Below, piece after piece: positions 17,575 through 26,807 of a stretch of 64,000 bases of DNA; positions within the stretch are counted from its first letter, which is position 1; every line of letters starts with the position of its first letter. The notes beneath the pieces were generated by a model, which was not told the DNA's origin, did not search any database, and was given only the letters and a program-made list of their open reading frames with translations. This DNA is from Bombella pollinis (GTDB taxonomy: Bacteria > Pseudomonadota > Alphaproteobacteria > Acetobacterales > Acetobacteraceae): positions 310,001 through 374,000 of the forward strand of contig NZ_JANIDX010000001.1 of assembly GCF_026385485.1 (NCBI RefSeq), given 5' to 3'. A program made the position numbers and the translations under genes.

Positions 17575-17675
17575 GAGACGCCTTTTCTCCTTTTACAGAC
17601 GACACCAGATTAGAAAGGTTCTTCCTTTTTGGAAAGACATTCCCTTAATCGCACTCTAAAAAAGGACCATCCCTC
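17575..17675. promoter_or_regulatory. Divergent control region of the copper genes
   Basis: The 101-base gap between the leftward copper operon and the rightward chaperone gene must hold both promoters. It contains an imperfect dyad (CTTCC, five T, GGAAAG, near 17621-17635) loosely like a MerR/CueR-type metal operator. The spacing is not the standard one, so the operator call is weak. Confidence 0.4.
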
Positions 17676-17885
17676 ATGACGACTCCCCTAACCATCTCCG
17701 TTGCTGGCATGACATGCGAAGGCTGCGTGCGTGCGCTCACCCGCGTGTTAGAGGCCTCCCCCGCCATCAAACAAGCAACTGTCACGCTAGAGCCGCCACA
17801 AGCGCGTATTCTCTTTCAGGCTGCCCCACTCCCACAGGCAGAGATTAATGCCCTCATCCGGCAAGCTGGTTTTGAGCCCGCCTAA
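17676..17885 (+). CDS. copZ: Heavy-metal-associated (HMA) copper chaperone, CopZ-like
   Basis: A 69-residue stand-alone HMA domain with the metal-binding loop GMTCEGC at about 11-17 and the usual beta-alpha-beta-beta-alpha-beta size. Such proteins carry Cu(I) in the cytoplasm to ATPases or regulators. An AAAGGA site precedes the ATG by 9 bases. It is divergent from copA/copB, which supports copper over mercury as its metal. No CopA-type P-ATPase is in the window, so its client lies elsewhere. Confidence 0.9.
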   Translation: MTTPLTISVAGMTCEGCVRALTRVLEASPAIKQATVTLEPPQARILFQAAPLPQAEINALIRQAGFEPA

Positions 17886-17957
17886 CACAACATGCAATAA
17901 CGTGGCGTATAATTCAGCACTGGCCCTTCTTCTATAAACAAGGCACAATAGGCCACA

Positions 17958-19409
17958 ATGCCGCATCATGCCCGCCATGCCCCGTCTGCCCCCTCTCCTT
18001 CCCCCGTGAAGGACCGCTCGCCCTGCGCAAAAGCGCAGCATCAACGGCGGCACGCTCGGTTTGTCCATGGCAATATTATGCGCCATGTCATCACCATGGC
18101 CGGGACGGGGGCTATTGGGCTGATGGCCGTCTTTTTTGTCGATCTGCTCAATTTCTTCTATATTTCACATCTGCATGACCCCACCCTCACCGCCGCTATT
18201 GCCTTTGCGACCTCACTTGGTTTTGTCCAAGTCGCTGTCTCGCTCGGTATGTCCATCGGCCTTGGGGCCAATACGGGGCGGCTCATTGGGGCATGCCGCC
18301 ATTTCCGTGCGCGGCGTCACGCCTCGGCCTTTCTCGTCCTCATGCTGGTTGTTACGACCGCCCTAGGGGTCACAACGGCGTTACTCGCTCACCCCCTCCT
18401 CGTCCTCCTTGGGGCCCGTGGGGAGGCCCTAAAACACGCCTCCCACTTCATGTATATCACCTCCCCTGCTTTACCCCTCGTCTGCTTAGGGATGGCTCTA
18501 TCCTCCCTTCTCCGCGCTGTTGGGGATGCAGGGCGGGCAATGCGCGTTACCCTCACAGGGGCCGCTTGTACGGTGATTATCGACCCCATCTTAATCTTCG
18601 GCTTCCATTTAGGCTTAGAAGGGGCAGCTATTAGCACCGTCCTCTCCCGTTGTGTGATTTCACTAAGCGGGTTCCTTAATCTCCGCGGGCATGACATGCT
18701 CGAACGCCCCCGCCTAAAAATTATCCCCCATGCTAGCCGCGATATTGGCAGCATCGCCCTGCCCGCTATCGGCACGAATATGGCAACACCCATCGGCAAT
18801 CTCATCGTCACCCATGCGATGTCCCGCTTTGGGTTGGAGGCTGTCTCTGGCCAAGCGGTGGTGGACCGCATGGTCCCTGTCGCCTTTGCCTTTGTCTTTG
18901 CCCTTACAGGCTCAGTTGGCCCCATCATGGCGCAAAATCTGGGAGCATGCCTGCCTCAGCGCGTCCAAGAGACCTTCCTTGCCGCCCTCAAACTCACCGC
19001 CCTCTGCGTAGGGTTGGATTGGCTCTTCTTCGCGCTGGGGGAGCCGCTTATTCTCCATCTCTTCCACGTCCAAGGTGATGCAGTCGGGCTTGTAAAGCTT
19101 TTCTGCCATTGGGCCGTGGCGAGCTATATGTTTGTCGGGCTGCTTTTTGTCTCTAACACCGCCTTTAATAATCTAGGCCACCCGCTTTATTCGACCATGT
19201 TTAATTGGGCGCGTGCCACAATTGGGACCATTCCCTTTGTCGCGATAGGCGTCCATTACGGCCCGCGGGGGGTCATGGTCGGCCAAGCCCTTGGCGTAAC
19301 ACTCATCGGCTCTTGCGCGCTCATCACGGCATTAACAGTGATTCGCCGTCTCCCCCAACGCCCACAGCGACCAACACGCAAGAGCCATACAAAACGCAAA
19401 GCCCATTAG
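17958..19409 (+). CDS. MATE family efflux transporter
   Basis: A 12-helix multidrug/toxic-compound extrusion antiporter of 483 residues. It has the two-fold repeated MATE pattern (ATSLGFVQVAVSLGMSIGLGANTGRLIGA in helix 2 and an equivalent GSVGPIMAQNLGA segment in the second half). An N-terminal cytoplasmic stretch of about 40 residues, rich in His, Arg and Pro, precedes helix 1; a later start at 18078 is possible. It begins 72 bases after the chaperone gene and could share its promoter. The stop overlaps the convergent peptidase gene by 4 bases. Confidence 0.92.
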   Translation: MPHHARHAPSAPSPSPVKDRSPCAKAQHQRRHARFVHGNIMRHVITMAGTGAIGLMAVFFVDLLNFFYISHLHDPTLTAAIAFATSLGFVQVAVSLGMSIGLGANTGRLIGACRHFRARRHASAFLVLMLVVTTALGVTTALLAHPLLVLLGARGEALKHASHFMYITSPALPLVCLGMALSSLLRAVGDAGRAMRVTLTGAACTVIIDPILIFGFHLGLEGAAISTVLSRCVISLSGFLNLRGHDMLERPRLKIIPHASRDIGSIALPAIGTNMATPIGNLIVTHAMSRFGLEAVSGQAVVDRMVPVAFAFVFALTGSVGPIMAQNLGACLPQRVQETFLAALKLTALCVGLDWLFFALGEPLILHLFHVQGDAVGLVKLFCHWAVASYMFVGLLFVSNTAFNNLGHPLYSTMFNWARATIGTIPFVAIGVHYGPRGVMVGQALGVTLIGSCALITALTVIRRLPQRPQRPTRKSHTKRKAH

Positions 19410-21379
19410 ACCGCTGCTTGCGCAAAAACATCCCGGTAGAACGCCAATTCTCGCTCCAAAGACTCCGCTATAACCTCTGCCGAGCGAAAGCCATGCCCCT
19501 CCCCTTGGTAAATATGCAGCGATGAGGCAGAAAGCTGGCTCTGCAACGCCTCTGCTTGAGAGAGCGGTACGACGCGGTCCGCATCCCCATGGAGGAACAA
19601 CACCGGCGCGGTGATAGCCGCCGGCCATGAAAGGGGCGAACGCGCCCGATAAACCGCCTCGCCCTCTGGCCAAGGGGCGATTAATCCATCTAAATAACAT
19701 GCCTCAAAACGGTGCGTCTCTGCCACTAAGCCGCGCAAATCCGTCACGCCATAAAGCGATGTCCCTGCTACAAAAAGAGATGAATGCGCAAGGGCGGAAA
19801 GGACCGTTAGCCCCCCTGCACTACTCCCCCGAATGACACAGCGTTGCGGGTCCACCCAGCCTTTATCCACCACCCCTTGCACCGCGCGACAACAATCTTG
19901 CACATCCAGCACGCCCCAGCGGCCATCTAAAGCCGCACGATAAGCGCGCCCAAACCCTGTAGAGCCACGATAATTTACATCCAGCACGGCAAAGCCACGG
20001 CATGTCCACCATTGCACCTTAAAGGAGAGGTCCGTCCGTGCTTGCCCTGTTGGCCCGCCATGGACAATCACCACCAGCGGGGGCTTACCCTGTACCGCCT
20101 CACAATGTGGCCCTTGGGCAGGGCGGTAAAATTGTGCATAAAGCGGCCCCGGCCCTTCCTCTACAGGGAAGCTCACCGTCTCTGGCACGGCAATATCAGC
20201 CGGGGTTACACCATCAGGCAACACCCAGGCCTGCCGCACACATATACGCCCCTCTATCTCACTCTCTAAAGAGCCCATCATCACACAAGGCGGGGCATCT
20301 GGAGGGCTATTTAGCCACGCAAAGTCTCTCCCCCCCTCCACAGGCACGGGCACATCATCGGGGACAGCCCCTATCAGCACATCCTTCCAGCCTGTTTGCG
20401 GGTGATAAAGCAACGTCACAGGCACACCATGACGCACCCCACGCGCTAATAATTGCCCCTCCGGCAACGCAGCGCAACATGATTGCCCAAACACCCATGC
20501 TGGCAAGCCTATCTCTGCCGGGGCGGGGGGTAAGGGCTGAGGCTGCCAGGTCACCTCCTCCCCTGCGGCGTCAGCTTTGGCCTCAAAGGCAATGGGCGTC
20601 CAATGCCGGTTATAATCCGCGGCTGCATGCTCTGGTACCCCATCAGAAAGCGCATAAAGCCGCTCCCCCGCCCAAAACGGGCCCATCACGCTACAGGCAT
20701 GTCCCGCCCCACCGGCGAGGCACATTGTCCCTTGCGCGCCAGTGAGGTCCTGCACATACAGTCCGGTTTCCGTCCACGGCATATGAGGGTTCTGCCACGC
20801 AATGAAAGCTAAAAACCGCCCATCTGGCGATAAACGCGGGGCCATGTAAAAATCCGCCCCGCTTTGCAGGGAACACACCACCCCAGAGGGCATAACCTCC
20901 ACAAGTTCAGCATGAATCACCCCATCAGGATGTTCCGCCTCCCGCACACAGACCAACCGCTCCCCTTGGAAGGCTAGGTCCGCATAAGAATAAGCAATGC
21001 CTCCCTCATCATAAGCCGCACCACATACGGGCTGCGCCTCTCCCCCTTGCACGCTGCGCCATAACCCGCCTCGCTTCCTATCGCTAAACACCACATGAAT
21101 CGCCGCGCCATCATACATAGCGGCCCACGCGCCCCCGCCATAAACATGCATCTCCGTCCCCGGCTGGGCGTCTGGTGGGGTGAGGTCATGCAAGCTGCCA
21201 TCTGGCGCACACCCGACAATCACGCTACGCCCTTGCTCATCAGGCCGGCTCTCTTGCCATAAGACCCAGCCTTCTACAGCACGAATCTCGGCAAAATTGC
21301 GGGTTTTACGCGTCATCAATGCTGGGGTTACCCATGGATGCACCACACGAGATGAGCCTGAAGAACGCCGCGCTATCAT
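19406..21379 (-). CDS. S9 prolyl-oligopeptidase family serine peptidase
   Basis: A 657-residue peptidase with an N-terminal beta-propeller-like region and a C-terminal alpha/beta hydrolase domain. The oxyanion region VIVHGGPTGQ, the nucleophile motif GSSAGG, the Asp in LHGDADRVVP and the His in GEGHGF form the expected catalytic set in the right order. No signal peptide is visible, so it is probably cytoplasmic and acts on short peptides. The start has an AGGAG site about 8 bases upstream. It converges on the MATE gene with a 4-base overlap. Confidence 0.9.
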   Translation of the reverse strand: MIARRSSGSSRVVHPWVTPALMTRKTRNFAEIRAVEGWVLWQESRPDEQGRSVIVGCAPDGSLHDLTPPDAQPGTEMHVYGGGAWAAMYDGAAIHVVFSDRKRGGLWRSVQGGEAQPVCGAAYDEGGIAYSYADLAFQGERLVCVREAEHPDGVIHAELVEVMPSGVVCSLQSGADFYMAPRLSPDGRFLAFIAWQNPHMPWTETGLYVQDLTGAQGTMCLAGGAGHACSVMGPFWAGERLYALSDGVPEHAAADYNRHWTPIAFEAKADAAGEEVTWQPQPLPPAPAEIGLPAWVFGQSCCAALPEGQLLARGVRHGVPVTLLYHPQTGWKDVLIGAVPDDVPVPVEGGRDFAWLNSPPDAPPCVMMGSLESEIEGRICVRQAWVLPDGVTPADIAVPETVSFPVEEGPGPLYAQFYRPAQGPHCEAVQGKPPLVVIVHGGPTGQARTDLSFKVQWWTCRGFAVLDVNYRGSTGFGRAYRAALDGRWGVLDVQDCCRAVQGVVDKGWVDPQRCVIRGSSAGGLTVLSALAHSSLFVAGTSLYGVTDLRGLVAETHRFEACYLDGLIAPWPEGEAVYRARSPLSWPAAITAPVLFLHGDADRVVPLSQAEALQSQLSASSLHIYQGEGHGFRSAEVIAESLERELAFYRDVFAQAAV

Positions 21380-21414
21380 AATATCTCTCCTGCATAAAAC
21401 GCTCTTGCCTTGCT

Positions 21415-22176
21415 GTGAGCTCCCCCCTTATCGTGCTACCACAAAGCAAACGCACATCCCTCTTACAGGAAGCCCTTGCCCTGATACAGCATCTCTCCTC
21501 CTTTCTAGAACATCTGCCCCCCCTTTATGCGTATCTAGCACTCGGTGGCATTATTTTACTGGAAAGCACGGGCGTCCCCCTCCCGGCGGAGAGCTTGCTC
21601 ATCTTTGCGTCCCTTTATGCTTCCCATACCCATCACCTCACGCCGGAAAACCTCATCATCGCGGCCATTAGCGGGGCTGTTATCGGCGATAATATCGGCT
21701 ATCTGATTGGCTATCAGCTCGGTTATCGCTTGATGGAAAAGCACGGCCATAAAGTCGGCCTGCATTATGACCGCATCGTCTTAGGCCGGTATCTCTTTCG
21801 CCGTTATGGGGGGATTGGTGTGTTGGTCGGGCGGTTTGTGGCCTTCCTGCGTATTCTCATTGCCCTTTTAGCAGGGGCCTCGCGCATGCCGTGGCATAGC
21901 TTTACCTTCTATAACGCCTTGGGGGGCACCCTTTGGGGGTTGTGCTATGTCCTCATCCCCTATGAGCTTGGTAGCCAGATTGATAGCTTCACCGGCCCGG
22001 TCGGACTTGGCTTTGCCGCCTTTATGCTGAGCCTACTTGTCGGCTCCTTCTTCCTTCTCCGCCATCATGAAAAGACCCTCATCCGCAGGGCTCTTATTGA
22101 TGAAAAACGCCTCAAGGCCAAAAAATCACGCAAACGCCCGCAACGCCCTTCTTTGCGAAAGGAGTCCACAAAATGA
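21415..22176 (+). CDS. DedA family membrane protein
   Basis: A DedA/SNARE-associated-type inner-membrane protein (253 residues) with family motifs ESTGVPLPAE, GAVIGDNIGYLIGY, and GRFVAFLRILIALLAGASRM near residue 145, plus C-terminal helices and a Lys/Arg-rich tail. DedA proteins are implicated in undecaprenyl-phosphate or phospholipid flipping and membrane homeostasis. The likely start is a GTG at 21415 without a clear ribosome-binding site. Its stop overlaps the DUF805 gene as ATGA, so the downstream genes are probably coupled to it. Confidence 0.9.
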   Translation: MSSPLIVLPQSKRTSLLQEALALIQHLSSFLEHLPPLYAYLALGGIILLESTGVPLPAESLLIFASLYASHTHHLTPENLIIAAISGAVIGDNIGYLIGYQLGYRLMEKHGHKVGLHYDRIVLGRYLFRRYGGIGVLVGRFVAFLRILIALLAGASRMPWHSFTFYNALGGTLWGLCYVLIPYELGSQIDSFTGPVGLGFAAFMLSLLVGSFFLLRHHEKTLIRRALIDEKRLKAKKSRKRPQRPSLRKESTK

Positions 22177-22598
22177 CAGTGCAATCCCTAGTTTCCCTCT
22201 TTAAGAGCAGCCTGAACCATTATTGCACATATCCACTGAATATCCGCAAACGGACAACACGTGCTGAATATTGGCCTTGCTTTATAGCAGGCTTCACATT
22301 ACTTTGTACGTTATCGGTTTTATGTTTTATTTTCTCTCAGCTTTATATCCGCTATGATAGCGGAATATGCCTTTTATTAGGGATGATACTTTACGTTATT
22401 TTGCTAATAAGCGGGGCTGTCATCACCATCCCCACCATCACCGCCCTCATCCGCCGCCTGCATGATACAGGCCGCTCCGGCTGGTGGCTGTGCATCAGCT
22501 TTACCATCATCGGCTATATCCCGTTAATCATCTTCCTCTGCCAAAAAAGCCAACCAACCGCTAATCGCTACGGCCCCGTCCCAAAGCAGCGGAAGTAA
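22173..22598 (+). CDS. DUF805 membrane protein (copy 1)
   Basis: A small membrane protein (141 residues, about four hydrophobic helices) with DUF805 signatures: RTTRAEYW near the N-terminus, RRLHDTGRSGWW near residue 93, and a C-terminal KSQPTANRYGP. Function is unknown. The start codon overlaps the DedA stop (ATGA). A clear paralogue lies 1.3 kb downstream on the other side of the FRG gene. Confidence 0.88.
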   Translation: MTVQSLVSLFKSSLNHYCTYPLNIRKRTTRAEYWPCFIAGFTLLCTLSVLCFIFSQLYIRYDSGICLLLGMILYVILLISGAVITIPTITALIRRLHDTGRSGWWLCISFTIIGYIPLIIFLCQKSQPTANRYGPVPKQRK

Positions 22599-22633
22599 AG
22601 CACCTTACCGATTATAATGTTACGGAATAACTT

Positions 22634-23833
22634 ATGTCACATACAGACCAACCAGAAGATGTCTCCAATAACCTACCCGAAGTAAAAGAATATTGGATAC
22701 AAGAGCTTCTCGATAACGCTGATAAAGCCCCAGAAGATATTCATCTCTCTGATTACATGAAGGTATTGGAAAAGTTACAGCCCCATCAATCACCGGGAGC
22801 CTCCCTCTTTTTCCGTGGTCAAGCTGATGCAGAATGGTCTCCACTCCCCGGTATTTTTAGAACTTACAAACTCGCAGAAAATGAGGATAACATCATCCAT
22901 GAAGTCTTAGCCAACCAAGCGGATGAGTTTCGCTATGATAAAACAACCTTTGAAAAACTCGTCCGTATGCAGCATTTCGGCATCCCCACCCGATTGCTTG
23001 ATATTACAAAAAATCCGCTTGTTGCCCTTTACTTTGCTGTAAACTCTGAACCTAAAGCAGATTGTGCAATTTTTGTATATTATGAAGACTATATTAAAGA
23101 TGTTGCTAAATATATTAAGGACAAAAAAGGAGACATTATCCTCAAAAAAGCTATTAGCCTTGCCAATAGAATCTCTGACAAAGGAAGTCTCTCACATAAA
23201 ATATTTCATGCAACAGTGGACGATAAATTCAACAAGTTCATTCATTTCCTCAGCAAAAAAAACATAAAAACATCATCAAGCAATAGAACGACCATACATT
23301 CAAATATATCATTAATGAATACACATGAAAAAACCTTCATATCTATCTGTTTTAAGTATTATTGGATGGAAATTCATAAAAAACAATCTTATATTAAGGA
23401 CGATTTCCCAGAGAATATGAAAAGTCTCTCAAACAAATATAATAAAAAATACCCTTTCCCATCCTTGTTACAACATATTAGACAAGATAAACCCTTTTTT
23501 GAACCGCATATAGATTTAGCAATTCTTGATGAACCTATTATTGTCATCCCACCCAATACCAATAAAAGACTCATTGCCCAACAAGGGGCCTTTATTTTAT
23601 TTGGTCTTAAAGCCCCAACAATGGGAGACATTCCTCTTCATAAAACCATCCCATTAGGTATGAAACTTATAAAAATCATCATTCCCGCTAACGCAAAGAA
23701 AAATCTCCGTAAAGAACTCGATTTTATCGGGATTAACGACATGACCTTATTCCCCGACCTCGAAAATACGGCAAGCTATATTAAAAAGAAGTACGCCCCC
23801 CCTAAAACACGGCGGCCCCGTGCCAATAAATAG
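22634..23833 (+). CDS. FRG domain-containing protein, AT-rich, likely acquired
   Basis: A 399-residue protein with an N-terminal FRG domain: FFRGQ at about 59-63, QHFGIPTRLLD at 113-123, and NPLVALYFA at 127-135. FRG proteins occur sporadically in bacteria and phages; no enzymatic role is established. The central third is Lys/Asn/Ile-rich and strikingly AT-rich (hand counts: 18 G+C in 23101-23160 and 13 in 23341-23400, out of 60 each), against roughly 55-60% G+C nearby, which suggests transfer. The start has a GGAA site. It is embedded between two DUF805 genes on the same strand, with gaps of 35 and 83 bases. Confidence 0.85.
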   Translation: MSHTDQPEDVSNNLPEVKEYWIQELLDNADKAPEDIHLSDYMKVLEKLQPHQSPGASLFFRGQADAEWSPLPGIFRTYKLAENEDNIIHEVLANQADEFRYDKTTFEKLVRMQHFGIPTRLLDITKNPLVALYFAVNSEPKADCAIFVYYEDYIKDVAKYIKDKKGDIILKKAISLANRISDKGSLSHKIFHATVDDKFNKFIHFLSKKNIKTSSSNRTTIHSNISLMNTHEKTFISICFKYYWMEIHKKQSYIKDDFPENMKSLSNKYNKKYPFPSLLQHIRQDKPFFEPHIDLAILDEPIIVIPPNTNKRLIAQQGAFILFGLKAPTMGDIPLHKTIPLGMKLIKIIIPANAKKNLRKELDFIGINDMTLFPDLENTASYIKKKYAPPKTRRPRANK

Positions 23834-23916
23834 CCGTTGCATCACATTAACACGCCCTTTATGTTTCTGGGCCATTAAAGGGGATAAGCCCTCTCCCTTG
23901 CTCATTTTCGAGGATA

Positions 23917-24390
23917 ATGATGACTAATATGGTCAAGAAAAGATCGTTCTTTTTACAAAGCCTGCATAATGTCTTTAACAACTATGCTAAATTTACAGGC
24001 CGTGCAACACGTGGGGACTTCTGGTTTCTATGCCTCTTTACGTTCCTTCTTAAATTGTTTTGCGCTTCTATTATGATAATAATTGCACTTCATTTTTATG
24101 AAATATCTAAAATCTTATCCATCACACAGTCGATAGATGCTAGATTAGGAGCTGATTGTATTATTACACTATCCCTCTATGCGTACTTTGTCTTTCTCTT
24201 CTATATTCTCCTCTTCTCCCTTACGCTTCCTATCGTTACTACAAGCGTAAGGCGGCTGCATGATGTAGGCCGGTCTGGTTGGTGGTTGCTGCTGGCCCTT
24301 ACGGTTATTGGGGCTATTCCGCTCTTTATTTTCTTCTGCTTAAAAAGCCAACCCCACGATAATGACTACGGCCCGGCCCCGTTAGCCTAA
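23917..24390 (+). CDS. DUF805 membrane protein (copy 2)
   Basis: A 157-residue paralogue of the protein at 22173, sharing GRATRGDFW, RRLHDVGRSGWW and the KSQPHDNDYGP tail, with four hydrophobic segments. It is more AT-rich than copy 1 in its N-terminal half. Two nearby ATG codons (23917 and 23920) are both plausible; the second is better spaced from GAGG. The duplication flanks the FRG gene, so the three may have arrived or been rearranged together. Confidence 0.87.
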   Translation: MMTNMVKKRSFFLQSLHNVFNNYAKFTGRATRGDFWFLCLFTFLLKLFCASIMIIIALHFYEISKILSITQSIDARLGADCIITLSLYAYFVFLFYILLFSLTLPIVTTSVRRLHDVGRSGWWLLLALTVIGAIPLFIFFCLKSQPHDNDYGPAPLA

Positions 24391-24423
24391 CAGCACAATA
24401 GGGGGAGGCTTCCCTTCCCCCTA

Positions 24424-24870
24424 TTAAGGCCGCACCACAATCATAATCACAATCACAATCATCAAAATGGTGGGGACTTCATTAGCGATGCGGTAAAACC
24501 GCTCGCGATGGTGGTTGTGCCCTTCGGCAAAGCCGCGCCGCCATACCGCACAAGCCCCATGGAAAGCGAACATCCCAAAGAGGCAGACTATCTTCACCCA
24601 CCACCATAAAGCCGACCAATCCACCACACCGGGGAGGGAAGCCATCAAAGCCCCGGTAAAAAACGTCACCACCATCGCAGGGGCCATAATCTGACGTTGC
24701 AGACGCCGTTCCATCAGGCAAAAGCGCGCATATTCTTCAGAGTTCGGGGCCATTTGCGTGTGATAGACAAATAAACGCGGCAAATAAAACAGCCCTGCCA
24801 TCCATGAGACAAACGCCATAATATGCAGTGCGACAAACCAGCTAAGATGTGTCAGTAAAAATAGCTGCAT
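24424..24870 (-). CDS. hemJ: Protoporphyrinogen oxidase HemJ
   Basis: HemJ oxidises protoporphyrinogen IX to protoporphyrin IX in the inner membrane in bacteria lacking HemG/HemY. The 148-residue protein has four hydrophobic helices, the conserved His in LHIMAFVSWMAGLFYLPRLFVYH near the N-terminus, and a terminal segment RIANEVPTILMI that is diagnostic for the family. It is grouped with hemE on the same strand, separated by a HAD phosphatase gene, forming a small haem-biosynthesis cluster. Confidence 0.95.
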   Translation of the reverse strand: MQLFLLTHLSWFVALHIMAFVSWMAGLFYLPRLFVYHTQMAPNSEEYARFCLMERRLQRQIMAPAMVVTFFTGALMASLPGVVDWSALWWWVKIVCLFGMFAFHGACAVWRRGFAEGHNHHRERFYRIANEVPTILMIVIVIMIVVRP

Positions 24871-24887
24871 TACCCCCCTCCCCAGCG

Positions 24888-25586
24888 TTATTGTTTTAGT
24901 TCTGGAGCCAAAACAGGCTCTAAAAGGGGGAGCACCTCATCCAAATGCTCTACCCGCACAAACCCCTCCACTGGCCAAAAGGGCGGCAGCGGATGGCTGG
25001 CAGGGCGCAGTAAAATGCACGACATCCCCGCCCGGCGTGCGGCCTCGGCCCCAGTATCGCTGTCCTCAATCACCACGGTTTGCTCTGGCCTGACACCTTC
25101 CTCAGCCGCGCCATGGAGATAGACAGCCGGGTCCGGCTTGGGGGCCCCCATATCCGCTGCTGAATGAATCCGCTCCGGTGCGAGCAGGCGGTCCATCCCT
25201 GTATGGCCAAACTTAGCCTCCATCTCCATCACAGAGGAGTTAGAGCCAACACGCACAGGGATATGGCGTTTCTTTAACGCTTCTAAAAGCGTAATAGCCC
25301 CCGCTATGGGCTCAACCCCCTGCTTCATCAAGGCCACCAAATTCGCATGCATTGTGGCATGTGTATCAGGGGGGAGCGAATGGCCAAGCTCTGCCTCCAT
25401 CTCCGCAATAACCTGCGGCAAGGCCTTCCCTGCAAAGCGCGCTATGCCCTCCTCATCCGAAATATCCAGCCCGACCGAGCGCGCAAAACGCGCCGTGCCA
25501 CGGCAAGCAGGGGCTTCGCTATCAATCAGCACGCCATCACAATCGAAAATGACAAGCTTAATGCCCGCTCTTAAGGCGTCCTTCAT
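24888..25586 (-). CDS. HAD-superfamily phosphatase (beta-phosphoglucomutase/GPH-like)
   Basis: A 232-residue haloacid-dehalogenase hydrolase. Motif I is FDCDGVLIDSE (nucleophile and acid Asp, residues about 14-24), motif II the Ser in VGSNSS, motif III the Lys in GAPKPDP, and motif IV is EDSDTGAEA. A helical cap domain follows motif I. It sits 3 bases after the hemE stop and 17 bases before hemJ, so it is within the haem operon, though a direct role in haem synthesis is not implied. Substrate unknown; phosphosugars or phosphoglycolate are typical. Confidence 0.9.
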   Translation of the reverse strand: MKDALRAGIKLVIFDCDGVLIDSEAPACRGTARFARSVGLDISDEEGIARFAGKALPQVIAEMEAELGHSLPPDTHATMHANLVALMKQGVEPIAGAITLLEALKKRHIPVRVGSNSSVMEMEAKFGHTGMDRLLAPERIHSAADMGAPKPDPAVYLHGAAEEGVRPEQTVVIEDSDTGAEAARRAGMSCILLRPASHPLPPFWPVEGFVRVEHLDEVLPLLEPVLAPELKQ

Positions 25587-25589
25587 GTT

Positions 25590-26654
25590 TTAGACGCTCC
25601 TTATTGTCTCAACTAATGTAGCAACATGCTCTGGCGGTGTGGTTTTTATCACCCCATGGCCCAGATTAAACACATGTGGCCGCCCTTTTAGACTATCACG
25701 AATACGGCGCGCTTCTTCCTGCAACGCCTCACCACCATTCAGCAAAATCATGGGGTCGAGATTACCTTGTAAGGTCACGCTTGGGGGGACCATCTCCGCC
25801 ACTTTGGCCATATCGGCCACCGTGTCTAACGCTAAGGTGTTAATGCCCGTTTTCTCGGCATATTCCGCAACCATAACACCCCCAAGGCGGGGGAAACCAA
25901 TCAACGGAACATCAGGGTAACGTGCGCGAATATGGGCAACAATCTGCTTTGTTGGCTCAATCACATAACGGCGGAAAGCCTCTGGTGGGAGAATCCCCGC
26001 CCATGAATCAAACAACATGACCGCTTCCGCCCCGGCCTCAATCTGCCCACAGAGCATCTCCGCCGTGCTGCGGGTCAGCATCGCCATAAGCTTATCAAAC
26101 AAAGCCGGGTTCTGCTGCATCATCGCCCGAATATGGGCAAAATCACGAGAGCTACCACCCTCCACCATATAACACGCCACCGTAAAGGGGCTGCCCGCAA
26201 AACCGAGCAAGGTTGTCTCTGCTGGCAACTCCACCCGCAAGCGGCGCAACGCCTCCCGCACAGGGGCTACAGCCTCCATCACGCGGCCTTCATCCAGCCG
26301 AGCGAGGTCAGCTTCATCACGGATGGGCGTCATGACGGGGCCACGCCCTTCCTCAAAGCGGAGGTCCTGCCCCATCGCCCAAGGGAGGATAAGAATATCG
26401 GAGAATAAAATCGCCCCATCCATCCCATAACGGCGGATGGGTTGTATGGTCAGCTCGACAGCAATCTCCGGCGTCATACAGCGTGTGAGAAAATCCGCCT
26501 GCTCCCGCATCGCGCGGAACTCCGGCAAATATCGCCCCGCTTGGCGCATCAGCCATACAGGCGGGGGCCATACAGCCTCCCCCTTTAACGCGCGCAAAAG
26601 CGGTTTGTGGCGTATTGTCTGCGTCGCTAGGCTTCCGCTTTGCTGCTGCGTCAT
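25590..26654 (-). CDS. hemE: Uroporphyrinogen decarboxylase
   Basis: HemE converts uroporphyrinogen III to coproporphyrinogen III in the cytoplasm. The 354-residue length is normal. Signatures: PPVWLMRQAGRYLPE near residue 31, the YGMDGAILFSDIL segment with the active-site Asp near 85, and GFAGSPFTVA. hemE lies close to oriC in several alphaproteobacteria; here it is about 21 kb from the proposed origin. The next rightward gene is a Maf homologue, a neighbour pair common in this class. Confidence 0.97.
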   Translation of the reverse strand: MTQQQSGSLATQTIRHKPLLRALKGEAVWPPPVWLMRQAGRYLPEFRAMREQADFLTRCMTPEIAVELTIQPIRRYGMDGAILFSDILILPWAMGQDLRFEEGRGPVMTPIRDEADLARLDEGRVMEAVAPVREALRRLRVELPAETTLLGFAGSPFTVACYMVEGGSSRDFAHIRAMMQQNPALFDKLMAMLTRSTAEMLCGQIEAGAEAVMLFDSWAGILPPEAFRRYVIEPTKQIVAHIRARYPDVPLIGFPRLGGVMVAEYAEKTGINTLALDTVADMAKVAEMVPPSVTLQGNLDPMILLNGGEALQEEARRIRDSLKGRPHVFNLGHGVIKTTPPEHVATLVETIRSV

Positions 26655-26807
26655 GCTGCTTATCCTGCTCTCATATCCTAATATGTTGCTTATCCTTGCC
26701 TTGGAGAGGCGGCAAGCGTCAACTCTGGAATAACCGGACTTTCCTTAAAGCAACGCTTATAAGGCTATGATATTATAGCCTCACATCCCCCAACCAAAGG
26801 TGCCTTC

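Noticed and set aside
17157..17605. Two further frames overlapping the small copper protein (17157-17411 and 17408-17605)
   Set aside because: Neither has a coherent signal peptide with metal-site motif; both look like shadows of the 17212-17574 frame.
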